Translations under genes and position numbers: made by a program
Assembly: GCA_905182985.1 (NCBI GenBank)
Contig: CAJJDN010000017.1
Location: 236,920 to 300,919 of the forward strand
Length of the DNA: 64,000 nt
Source: Paramecium sonneborni
Lineage: Eukaryota > Ciliophora > Oligohymenophorea > Peniculida > Parameciidae
Direction of reading: 5' to 3'
In this document: positions 51,715 to 62,866 of the stretch, one piece after another
How the letters are laid out: each line of letters begins with the position of its first letter
Position numbering within the stretch: the first letter of the stretch is position 1
The notes under the pieces: generated by a model
Databases searched by the model: none
Told to the model about the DNA's origin: nothing
Seen by the model: only the letters and a program-made list of their open reading frames with translations

Positions 51715-53770
51715 ATGATTGAAGTTAAATAGCAAATACAAAAGACTGTTTATAAATATTCATACTTTCTAAATGATATATTAGGGGAAGGCTACTCTTC
51801 TAAAGTATACAAAGGAATACATAATGAAACAAAATAGCCTGTAGCTATAAAAGTTATAAACTTTTAAACTTTAGTTACTCCAATTTCGTAAAGTTTGCTA
51901 AAAAATGAGATTAACATAATCAAACAATTAAATCACGAGAATCTAATGAAAGTATACGAGGTTTTCCAAACTAGAAATAATACCTATATAATATGTGAAT
52001 TATGTAGTGATGGTGATCTAGCAGATATCTTAAGAACAACTAACTTATCAATAAAAGAAATAATCGACATATTTACTTAAATATCAAAAGGAATAAAGGC
52101 CCTACATGATTAAAGTAATCTTATTCTTATTAAATTTAGAGATAATTCATAGAGATATAAAGCCTGCTAATATCCTTAGATTGGATGGAATATATAAATT
52201 ATCAGATTTTGGATTTGCTATAGTACAAAATGATTTTGAGAGTATTATAAAAAAGTTTCATGTCGGAACTCCTGTATATATGGCACCAGAAACTGTTCAG
52301 TTAAATCAATATTCTGAAAAATCTGATATATGGTCCTTAGGAGTTGTTCTTTATCTTATGTTATTTAAGGAATTACCTTATAATCAAAGAAAAGATGAAG
52401 ACATTAAAATTAAATAGCAAGAAGTGTATACAAAAATAAAAAATGAAAAAAACTTGCCTAATTAAATATAGTTTATTTTAATGGGGATGCTTGAAATAGA
52501 TCCTCTAAAGAGAATTACAATAGATTCTATATTATTGCAATTATAAAATCAAAAGAAATTAAAATGTAATTCACATCAAAATATTTCCTGTAAAATTTTA
52601 AGAAGATCAAGTGCTCATTCTCAGTCAAAATATGGCAACTAAAATAATTTTACTAAACCCTTGAAAACATTGCCAGATGAAGTATAAGAGATTGATGAAT
52701 AGATAGAACCTTATTCTTGTAGAATAAATCATACTTAACGTAATAATGAATTACTTGATTAAGAAATTAAAGAATTATATATAGATTATTGTTCTTAAAA
52801 AAAAAAGAGAGATAAAATTAATGAAAATGGCAACTCTTCTAAAAGAAAAGTTTAAATATAAATACCAATCGTTTAATCTAATTATAAATAAAAATTAGAA
52901 AAAATATAATAGCTCTTAGAGAATAATGATTCGTAATAAAATACAAATTCTAATAGTACAAATGAAACTATAAAAAACTCTTAGTTATCGAACTGTTAAT
53001 TATAACTTTAATGTACGCCTATTAATCCTTCATTTTCAAAGAATGAAAATTCAATAAATAATGTTCCAAGTAATAAACTTTAATAAAAATTTCACTAATC
53101 ATCAGATCAAAATTTAATTGCATCTCCAAAAAAACAACTCAAGAATGTTTCCTCATATTCAAATTTATTAGATTAAAATGTTAGACCTTTAAACAGAAAC
53201 AAAAATTTATCAGTATAAAAAATAAGAACAGCAGCTTCAGTGAGTAAGATTCCAGGTTCAGATTAGCATATTAATAATAATAAAGAACAACAATTATTTA
53301 ATTAAATTAATGACTCTTTATCTGTTACAATATAACCTACCTACAAGTTTTTGGTGTTTTTAAATTAAGCTCTAAAAAACTTTGATTAGATTAATACTGA
53401 AGAAAAATAAAAATGTTATTTTTTACTTAGAAAATTATTGGCTTTAAAGGCAAATGCTATTAAAAGGTTTTGTCCTCTCATAATTTAAGAAACCTTATCT
53501 CAATGGATTGAATGCTTTTAATAATATTATTTAAAGGTGGTCCCTTTATTTTATACAAATTAAGATAGAAAATTTAATTAATACTTTAATAATGATTTAG
53601 AATAATTTACAAAGGGGTTTTCGAAATTATTATATTAAAATCTAATAAATGTGAATTAATAATTGAATTCAAAAGATCTCTAAGTAATCCAAGAAGTAAT
53701 AAATGATAATCTTAAATAATTTAATGATCCTATCTTATTTGCAAGAAGATGGGAAAATGGCCAATTATGA
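51715..53770 (+). CDS. Ser/Thr protein kinase, ULK/ATG1-like
   Basis: 676 residues after one 25-nt intron (52115-52139). The N-terminal kinase domain has GEGYSSKVYKG, catalytic lysine in VAIKVI, ELCSDGDLADIL, HRDIKPANIL, SDFGFAI, GTPVYMAPE and DIWSLGVVLYLMLF. The text is closest to ULK/ATG1-type kinases among those I know. The remaining 400 residues are Asn/Gln/Ser-rich with a helical end (FLVFLNQALKNFD, YFLLRKLLALKANAIKRF) that could be an MIT-like region as in ATG1/ULK C-termini. A role in autophagy is inference only; ciliates have many related kinases. Confidence 0.83.
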
Positions 53771-53818
53771 AAGTTTTTATGTTTTCTGTATGAATAATTT
53801 TAAACTCATTCTTTATTA

Positions 53819-53950
53819 ATAAATTAGCTTAAATTCTGTGGAATGACTTATTCTTGATAAATAAATTAGTCTAAGTTGTATTGAGCTTAAATTTATATTG
53901 AATGAATTTTGTTTAATAAATAAATAAATTAGCTTAAATTATATTGAATG
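53819..53950 (+). repeat. imperfect direct repeats overlapping the eIF1 start codon
   Basis: The unit ATAAATTAGCTTAAATT followed by a short variable part and GAATGA occurs at 53819-53846 and 53923-53950, with a more diverged copy between (about 53870-53906). The last copy contains the eIF1 ATG. Confidence 0.6.
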
Positions 53951-54321
53951 ACTGACAACCAATTTGATAATTAGAATGAATTCGATGAAATGGCAAACTT
54001 TAATTTTGTGATTCGTAACAACAATCATTAATATAAGATATCCATCTAAAAAAGAGAAGTGCTAGAAAAACATAAACAATAATTGTTGGTATTCCAGAGG
54101 AATTCGATTTAAATAAAATTATTAGATTTTGGAAAAAGGTATTATTTTACTCTTATGCTTTATAGCAATTCAATTGTACAGGTGGTATAATATCAAAGGA
54201 TGAAGATTATGGAGATTGCGTAACAATTAGATTGACAGGAGATAATAGATAATAAATTGCCAAATTTTTAGTGGAAGAAGGAATAGCATTATAAGATAAC
54301 ATAAAAGTTCATGGTATTTGA
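53948..54321 (+). CDS. EIF1: translation initiation factor eIF1 (SUI1)
   Basis: 107 residues after two introns (54015-54037 AAG, 54139-54165 TAG), the usual eIF1 size. The SUI1 fold is seen as IHIHLKKRSARKTQTIIVGIP, EEFDLNKIIRFWKKQFNCTG, YGDCVTIRLTGDNRQQI and the end IKVHGI. eIF1 binds the 40S subunit near the P site and guards start-codon choice. The usual QGDQR is LTGDNR here, and the early HIRIQQRNGRK is HIHLKKRSARK. Confidence 0.92.
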
Positions 54322-54690
54322 TATATCAAATAATATTTTATATCTAATAAATTTATTTTTCCTAATCCATTACTCATAAAAGAATGATTTTTAAATTAGT
54401 AATAGTGAATTATTATATATCCTTAGCATATAAGTTAATAATAATAAAGATGGGTACAGAAAGATTATCTCTTAGGAATTTCAAAAAAATTCTAATTTGA
54501 TATATTTATTAAAATTCTTTAACAAAAAGAAATTATACATATTTAGAAATGAATAAGTATATTTTAATTATTTTTGACAATATTACATTCAATAGAAGAT
54601 AATAAAGAATAATCATTATCTTATTTGTCAAGAAAAAATTGTTAAAAAAAAAATAACAAATTATTTTTTTGATTTATTATTTATATCAGA
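54322..54690 (+). other. intergenic, no gene seen
   Basis: AT-rich spacer of about 370 bases; nothing recognisable on either strand. Confidence 0.55.
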
Positions 54691-55685
54691 ATGAATTTAT
54701 ACAATGTAGACGATGAAAGATTAAGAAATCTTAATATTGATTCTCATGTAATTGTGAACATTGAATATTTCTGGACTGATGAGAGAGTGAAAAAACTTTG
54801 TGAAGCAATTTCGAATTAAGAAGATATATAAATTAATTTAGATCTATTTTAGTAAAACAATAAATAATCTCAAGACCAAGATCCTGTACTTAAATTACTG
54901 ATTAATGTTTTTATTATTTCGGCAATTTAATGCCCACAAATTTATTGGAACTTTCTTTAAGTAATTGGGGAAATCAAAATTATAATATCTCTGATATAGC
55001 CTTTATTCATTTAGGAAAGGCTTTTAAAAGTTTAAAGATTTTGAGGTTGAATCTACAATAATGGGGTCATAAAGGATGCAAAATATCAAATATTGGGGTA
55101 GTTTAATTATTTAAAAGTCTGCCAATATAAATTCAGGAATTGGAGCTTAATCTTAATAAGTATGATTGACAAGATTTCAAGATTAGGATATAGAAATCTT
55201 AACATTACTGGACCCTCATTTGTAGCTATGGGAGATTTTATTGAAAAGCTAGAGAATTTAAGAAATTTAACATTAAATTTAGCAGAGTATTTTTCATTTA
55301 CAATTATAATATTAGTTGGGGAAATGATTATAATAAATCTCTAGAATTATTTTCTAATGAAGATCTTCAATACTTAATCGAAAAGATTTTTACTTTAGAT
55401 CTTGAAAAATTGCATCTGGATTTAACAGGTTTGGGAATGAATGGAAGCAAAATTACTGAAGAAAGTGCATTTTATCTCTTACAAAATTTATAATTAGCAA
55501 ATATTTATGATTTAAATATTTTATTATAAGGATGGATATGTAATGTTGAAGTGAAGAATTAGATTCTGAATATGACAAAGGAAAAATAATAATTAAAAAA
55601 ATAAATCTACTAATTTCTAGCTATTAATTCTTTGGAAGTTTCAACTTAAGATAGAATGCTTGATGAGATATTAGCAAAGTTATGA
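54691..55685 (+). CDS. leucine-rich-repeat protein
   Basis: 306 residues after three introns (54852-54874 AAG, 55160-55181 AAG, 55287-55315 TAG), an exact codon multiple. Repeats of ribonuclease-inhibitor style occur: NLLELSLSNWGNQNYN, SLKILRLNLQQWGHKG, IQELELNLNKLGYRN, NLRNLTLNLA, DLEKLHLDLTGLGMN. Such arcs usually mediate protein contacts. No other domain is visible. Ciliates carry large expanded families of this LRR kind; function unknown. Confidence 0.75.
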
Positions 55686-55883
55686 ATTGAATGTTCATAA
55701 TATAAACCTAAATAAAAGTTTCTTTCTTTTTATAAATATTCAACTAATAATTATTAAGATCTATAAATAAAAAATATTTAATAACTAATTATCAGTCTTA
55801 TTGCATCAATAAATAATTATTATTGTATTATTTCGTATATTAAAATTAATTAAAAATCGTCATTAATTAATTTAATATTCACT

Positions 55884-57606
55884 ATGAAAGAAGATAGAAT
55901 ACAAAAAGCACATGATGGGAGGTCTGGAAATTTTAATCTTATTATTTATATATTGAAGTTATTTTGTAAGATAATATACAATTTAACATGGAAAAGTATT
56001 TCATTTACTCTAAAATTTGTATTTTTTTCTGGAAATTTAAATCTATTTATGAAGTTTTTGTTGTGGATTGGTGAGATTATACTAAATTTATAGCCCAAAG
56101 CAATTAAATCTATAATAAAAATACTTTTATAAATAATTTAAAAATACATATTGAAAAAAAATCATAAAAAATATTAAGTTTAAAGTTAAGAGTAAGCATC
56201 AAATATAACTTATTGCTTAGAAGAAAAAAAGGAAGAATAAAAAGAATAAGATGACAGAAATCAAATTAATGATAATTTAAGATTCCAAATTGAAGAAAAT
56301 AATTTTAATCAAACTTAAAATTACACTTATTCTAATAGAAATTCAAATTAAAATCAATAATAAATTTAATAATAATTATAAGACTCTCATTAAAAATATG
56401 TATAAAATTAAGAAGAATTAGATAAAAATAACTGTTAAGAATAAGAAATATTTTAAGGTTAAGAATAATAAGAAGTTTCAGGGACCCGATAAGATGATGA
56501 AAAGAAAAATAAACCAAATCAAAATCTAGAAGAGGAACAATAGTAATAATAAGAATAATAAAAAGCTTTTTAAACACAAAAATCAGAAATAAATAATTAA
56601 AATTAAAATTAAGAACTATAATAAGAAAATTAGGAAATTAATTATTAGGATTAATTTACAGAAAATAACCAATAATAATAATCAGAAGTACCTATAGAAT
56701 AATAATAATAAGAAATTGAAAATATAAATAATCAAGTTTAATAATAAAATTCTTAAGAAAATGAAGAAATAATAGAAATGTATTAATAATAACCTGAAAT
56801 TGAGAACTATTATAAATATTTGACAAATGATATAGAATAATTACTTAATTAAATTGCTTAAAAATCTTATCAAGGAAGATATTTGGAACAAAATTACAAA
56901 TATTTTGTTGGTGAAAAAGAGAATATTAACGATACAATTAAGCATTATTTTGGAAGACGTAGAGCATAATTTTCAAAATAGATTACCAGTTTTAAGTAAG
57001 AAATTATTGGACATTATAAAATTCGAGGAGATGGAAATTGTTTTTACACATCTTTTATTTTTTAATTTTTATCATTATTGATATAAAATGAAAAAAGAAG
57101 AAATTAGTTTTTAAAAGATTTAGAAAATATTAAAGCAAGCATCCATTACTAAAATATTAAAATAGATTAAAATGAGGAAATAGTTTAGGAATTTGTCTAT
57201 CAATTTTAGTAGATTAAAACAAAGTAAGAATTATTAGTGAAATTGAGAGATCCTGATTATTTATTTTATTAAATCACAGTAATTGTTTTTAGGAGTTACT
57301 TTTCTTATATTTATTAGAAGGATTAATTATTTGAATAATTTAATGATTAAAATATTTTAGAAAGTCTTATAACTTGGGAAGAAGAGTGTAACAGCAATGA
57401 AATTTTGATAAAAGTAATATCCTAAAATTTAAATTTGTAATAATAATTTGAAAATTATTTTTAGAATTTTAGTATTGTATTTTATAGATATGAAGAATAA
57501 TAATTATGAGAGAAAAGAATATGTGCCTGAAAATACAAACGAAGAAACAGAAAAAATATATTTTTTATTATCTCCAGGACATTATTAAATAGCAATACCT
57601 AAATGA
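55884..57606 (+). CDS. otubain-like OTU cysteine protease with hydrophobic N-terminus and Gln-rich linker
   Basis: 564 residues with one 28-nt intron (57437-57464). Residues 10-85 contain several hydrophobic stretches (NLIIYILKLFCKIIYNL, LKFVFFSGNLNLFMKFLLWI), possibly a membrane hairpin. Residues 110-330 are Gln/Asn/Glu-rich. The OTU domain follows: YKIRGDGNCFYTSFIF with catalytic Asp and Cys, helical insert, and the late LLSPGHYQIAI with the catalytic His. Otubains remove ubiquitin chains, OTUB1 favouring Lys48 links. A membrane-anchored otubain would be unusual. The stop is 7 bases from the POLD1 stop on the other strand. Confidence 0.82.
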
Positions 57607-57613
57607 TTTAAGT

Positions 57614-60600
57614 TCATTATTATTAAGCATATAATTTATCAATTTCATCCCATTTTTCTTTAAGATCACGTTAAACCTTAATTCTTTTATAATAAATTTC
57701 GCAATCACGATTGCTGCACAAAATATCTCCTAATAAAGATCCTTAACAACTTTAACAGGTTGTCCAATATTTGTGATAATTAATTTAAAGTTCTTAAAGT
57801 TTCTAAAAATAAGATTTAAATTTACAATTGATGATTTGGTTAAAATATCAAGAGTTTTATCTTTGCAAAAACTGCATAAAGCTTGATTTTCATCAATGAC
57901 TTTTTTACAATTAAGACAAGCAGTACGTTTTTAAACAAATTTACCTAAAGCAGAATTGATATTAACTTTTGGAATATATCTTGACATGGTATGATCTCCA
58001 ACAAAAATACTTTCTGGATTAGGAATGACAAATTCAAATAATCTCATGATAGGTTTTTTTATTTGATTGTTGACATAATAATCAAAATCAATAGGGAAAT
58101 CTTTTTCTAATACTTCAACAGGATCTTCTGCATTTTCATAAGTTTTAGATCCTTTAGCACCTTATATAATAATGTATGCAATTCTATCACCAGCAGATGG
58201 AGCATTAGCAGCATCTCTATTTTACATTTTTTCAGCAACAACAACATGTGCTTATTTTTATTTATAATTTTTAGTTAATTTATTTCCATCATCTTCATTT
58301 TAATTTTTTTTTTTATCTTTTTCTTTATCTTTATCTTTATCATCTTTTTTACTATTTAATGATTTAGTAATAACTAATTCAGATATATCAACTTTATTAA
58401 GATATAAATTTCTGATTTATTCTTTTGTATATTAAACAGCTGATTTTTCATCTTATTTAATAAGAAGAAAGTTTAAAATTTCAGTAACCATTTTTCTAAT
58501 AAGAAAACAATTATCTCTTCTAACACTTTCTATACCTTTAGTATCAATTTTATCAGGTTTATCAGGTTTGGTCCATAATTATCCAGCATATCTTTTTCTA
58601 TTCATTAATAGATAAGGAAAATAGACTTTTTCAAATTCTAATTTAATTGGTTAAATAAATTATTGAGAAACAAAAGATGCTGCTTCTCTTCCTAATTACA
58701 TTGTTTCTTCTACTGAATATTCACCAAATTTAACCATAACAGAATCAGTATCTCCATAAATTACTTCAGCATCGTATTTAGCTCCATTATCTTTACTATA
58801 ACGTTTAAGTACAGCATCTCTAGTAGCTTAAATCATTTATCTACCAAAACTAGTAATAGAAGCTGATATTTCTAAACAAGGTAATTAACCAACTTATGCT
58901 CCTGTAAATCCATATACTGAATTAGCAGATATTTTTAATGCTAATTATCTTCCATCTAATACTGCTTTTTTAAAAGGATCAGTTTCTTAAGCTAATTAAT
59001 TTTTAGCTTTCTTTCTTGCATTAATTAAATCTTCCAATATTAATGGTAACATTCCTTTCCTAACTGTTGGTTTTACAAATATAGCATTTGTTTCTGGAGA
59101 TATTGTAACTTATTCATCTTCCAAACCTAATTTTATAGGAGATGTATTTAATAGTGTACTGTAACACATATTATGAGCCATCATAATACTTGGATATAAA
59201 GAAGCAAAATCAAGTGTTGCTATTGGAACTTTATAAAAATTTTTAACTGGATCTAATACATATGCACCTTAATATTCTTAATCTGTCTATTTAAAATTTT
59301 CAGTTGGAATAATAAAATCATAATGTTTTGCTTTTCTTAATAACTATGATGCTACTTTTATTTATTAACCTCTCATAAACAAATAATTAACTGGTACTCC
59401 TGTTACTCTTGCCATTTCTGCATAATTATATAAACAACATAATTTATCCATTAATAAAATTGGTAATTCAGCATCTTTTAAACAATATACTGCTATTCTC
59501 TTTCTTGTTTCTGGATTTTCTAATATTTTTAATTATAAATATATTACTATTTTATAAAGTATAAATAATTGAATAATGTACATCTTCTTTTTATTATTTT
59601 AAAAATTAAAAACTAACATTATTTAGTGAAAAAGAGGAAAGTTTATGTTCCTTCATCATATGAATCATCATATCTAATTAGATTCTTCCTTCAATATTAA
59701 TATCTTTAGTTTCTCTCATTCCCATAGCTTTACTTAAAAATTTACCATTCTTTATAATTGATTGAGCAGTTGGAATTCTTCCAAATTTTCCATAATTTTT
59801 CATTTTTAAACTTTATGCTCTATTCAATATATAAGGAATATCAAAATTTTAAATATTATATCCAATTATAATATCTGGATCTAATCCTTAAAAGAATACT
59901 TAAAATTCATTAAGTAATTCTTCTTCTTTTAAATAAGATTTAACCCAAGCCCCTGGGATTTTCTCACAATCTCCTAATGTAAAAACAACTCTAACTAATT
60001 CTTCACTTCTATTATGCACCTTAACTATACAGGCTATTTAAATAATAGGATCATGTTCCTCATTTGGAAATCCTTTCTCAGCAGAACATTCTATATCAAA
60101 TGATAATATTCTTAAAGGTGCTAATTCTGATCTTTCATCTAATGGAATTGCTTTTACATACTAACAATCTACTTCGACTTCTATTTAACAAGATGATATT
60201 TTATCTTAATTCTCTCTTATCTTATAATCTTTCAATTCTATCCAACCCATTCCTACTATATCATATTCTATCATAAATCTTAATGCATAAGGTATATTTG
60301 ATTCAAATGTTAGTTGAGGAATTTCCATATCACAAACAATTCGATTATCAAATTTTAAAAAGTTTCTTATTTGAGCAACATATACTGGTTATACTACATA
60401 TATTTTTAAATAATTTTATTTTTTATTCCCTCCTTTATAATATCTTATTGATTCTTTTTAACAAACTTCTATTTTTACGATTGGTTCTTTCCCATTAAAA
60501 TTTTTCTGCTTTGCTAATAAAATATTAAATTCTTTTTAAAATTATAAAATATGTTATGGTTCTAAATTTAATTCATTAGGTGATTGCAAATAGAAAAATG

Positions 60601-60871
60601 ACAAAAAATTATAGACATGACATAGAATTGAATTTCCTTCTCCTGTGACTCCAAACATTCTTACTATACTTTATCCTCCTTAAGTATAATAATCACATTC
60701 TAATTGCATAAATTAAAGAGGTTTTGATGCATTGATTTTAGTTGGAGGTCTAGAAAACAACTACCAGCCACTTTCCTTAAATCTTGCTTCCATTCTTTAT
60801 TACTCCTCATATATTCTCTATATATTTTATTGATCAAGATTTGCCCCTATATCCTCTTCTTACTCAGCCAT
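57614..60871 (-). CDS. POLD1: DNA polymerase delta catalytic subunit
   Basis: 1,068 residues after two introns (59520-59547, 57803-57825). Order: N-terminal domain (ESGWQLFSRPP); 3'-5' exonuclease motifs [24 protein letters not shown] and YCLKDAELP; polymerase motifs [32 protein letters not shown] and [14 protein letters not shown]; a Lys/Asp-rich insertion ([14 protein letters not shown]) in the C-terminal region; and the two Cys clusters CLNCKKV...CSFC and CQSCQGSL...CSNRDC that bind zinc and the iron-sulfur cluster. It is the main lagging-strand replicative polymerase. All catalytic Asp residues are present. The charged insertion is not usual. Confidence 0.97.
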
Positions 60872-61202
60872 TTTGAACTGATAAAAAAGCGCGGATTTAA
60901 AAAATATATAATGAAAAAAATCCCGCAAAAATATTTCACAAAATTTCGTTAATATAATCTCATAATTCTCTTCCTTTTATATTTTAATGATTATTTAAGT
61001 AAAATTAATCATAATTATGTCATATAAATCTTAGATTATACTTTCAAAGTTTTAATTTGATCTATGTATCTACAATATTTTATATTATAAATTCAGTCAC
61101 TTAAATGGCTATAAAAATTAAAAGACTATGGCTTGATATTAGATATACAATCTTATTTTATATTCATTCAATAAATTTTACATTATTTTTGCAAGTATAA
61201 TA
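60872..61202 (-). other. intergenic, no gene seen
   Basis: AT-rich upstream region of the polymerase gene; no motif recognised. Confidence 0.55.
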
Positions 61203-61681
61203 TCAATGAGCATAATGTAAAAATAAAAATATTTATATTTAAAAACTTATAATCTATATCAATTTTATTTTATTCAATCTTTTCAAAATAATCTTTTGCT
61301 GATAAGTTTAATTCTCTATCTACTTTTCCTATTCAATTTCTTAATTTTCCTATTATATAGATCCAATTTATTCTAGAATTTAGGGAATATTTTTCAAACT
61401 TTCTTCATTCTTATCTTGTATCCATTAATAAGATTTATTTGTTCTCTATCTATTTCTTTAATCTATTTTAAATCACTTACTATTTGATTTTGATTACATT
61501 TCTATTCTCATTATTTTCAATTTAAATCTCATTCATATATTAATCTTCATTCAATTTTATATCTTTATTAACTTCTTATTTATAACTTTATTTTTTCTTT
61601 TCAATTTCTATAGTTAATAATCTAAATAATTATTTACAACCTAATAACCATATTCAATATTTTTGCCTTAGTTGGGCCCAT
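61203..61681 (-). CDS. probable small coiled-coil protein
   Basis: Starts MGPTKAKI and continues, through several small introns I could not fix exactly, into Glu/Lys/Gln-rich helical text: EIEKKKQSYKQEVNKDIKL, SDLKQIKEIDREQINLING, NEESLKNIPQILEQIGSI, QQENQEIEQEKQIENQ. The frame changes between these blocks, so exon borders and the stop are provisional. No family recognised. Confidence 0.42.
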
Positions 61682-62481
61682 TTACAAAAATATCAATGTT
61701 TATAAAAAAAAATCGAATTCTTCATCTTTTTCTCCCACAATATTTATACAATAAAAATTGATTTTACTTTATTCAAGCAAAAATTGCCAAAATTTATTAA
61801 AAAGTAAAAATTATTTGGTATTTTCTCCAAAAATGTCTTTTTTTTTGATTTCTGGAGGGTCTTTCCGTGATGCAACATTCATCATAATATTCTATACTTA
61901 AAAATGTAAAAATTCTTATATTATTGAAAAATTTATTGACATTGCTTAATATATTATGATCCAATTAAATTATAAAAATTCTATAAGATTGCATCATCAA
62001 GGAGCATTATATTATCAATTATTAATTTCTTTTAACAGCAATAACATTAAAGAAAATCATCAAAACATAGATAACCAATTTATGCCATTTGAAAAGGTTT
62101 GAGTTTGAATCTTTATAAGGCCAATCAAGAAAGTTGTAAGTTTAGAGTCTTTCAGAATATTTATCAAAATATTATTTAAACATGTATTATAAAAATAAAT
62201 ACATAAGTTAAAGGTAAATAGGAAATAAAATGTTTTTAAGAATTTATTAGGATTTTGATAATTTTATAGATATATAAAAATTGGAAGTATAATATAATTA
62301 TATATAAAATGAAGGTGATGAGTGAAAATTAAAAATGTCTTAAATAAAATAGAATTAAAATTTAAGTATTATGTCAAATTATTTAAGAGCATGTATAGCA
62401 AAGATAGATTGTATAAGTTGTTTGGTAGGTAAATGAAATGAATAATGTAATGAATTTAATTAATATTAATATATAAAAATA
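61682..62481 (+). other. 800-base gene-poor stretch
   Basis: Very AT-rich, stops in all frames. It holds a short less AT-rich patch (about 61850-61880) and an 8-base inverted repeat TGATGCAA / TTGCATCA (61868-61875 and 61989-61996). No known RNA gene could be identified. Confidence 0.45.
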
Positions 62482-62800
62482 ATGGAAGTCAAATATCGCC
62501 CACCACTTAATGATGTGTAAAATAAATATTGTAAGATGTTAGTAATGAATGCAATTGGTTAGAAAAAAACTTTGTTTCATGTTTAAAAGAGAAGAGTGTG
62601 AAAGATGACCTTCCAAAAAGAGTTTGCAAAGTTGAGAATGTAATAATAAATGATAATAAAAAAAGATTCTTTGGTTCTTTTTAGAATGTCCTGAAAGATC
62701 TGGACCTTATGAGGATGCAGATTAATTAAGAAAAATTTATATAAAGTAAAAACTAACAGATTTGAATCCAACAATACCAGAGCCAAGAAAAAGAAAATGA
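62482..62800 (+). CDS. small twin-cysteine (CX9C/CX11C) protein
   Basis: 88 residues after two 26-nt introns (62517-62542 TAG, 62640-62665 AAG). Begins MEVKYRPPLNDV; then CNWLEKNFVSC (Cys-x9-Cys), KDDLPKRVCKVENILWFFLEC (Cys-x11-Cys) and ends PEPRKRK. This spacing is typical of the CHCH-like proteins folded in the mitochondrial intermembrane space, so a mitochondrial small protein, perhaps a respiratory-chain subunit or assembly factor, is a reasonable inference. I do not recognise a named family. Confidence 0.72.
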
Positions 62801-62866
62801 GAGATTGGAATTTCATAATATTAATAAAATAATAATAAAAATAATAATGAAGCAATCTCTAGGAAA

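Noticed and set aside
56332..57081. Frames on both strands within the otubain gene
   Set aside because: Shadows of the Gln-rich linker and OTU domain; the true frame contains the DGNC and GHY catalytic motifs.
60064..60498. Two plus-strand frames within POLD1
   Set aside because: They lie opposite the exonuclease domain of DNA polymerase delta.
62101..62125. GAGTTTGAATC as a tRNA T-arm
   Set aside because: Flanking bases do not fold into a cloverleaf.
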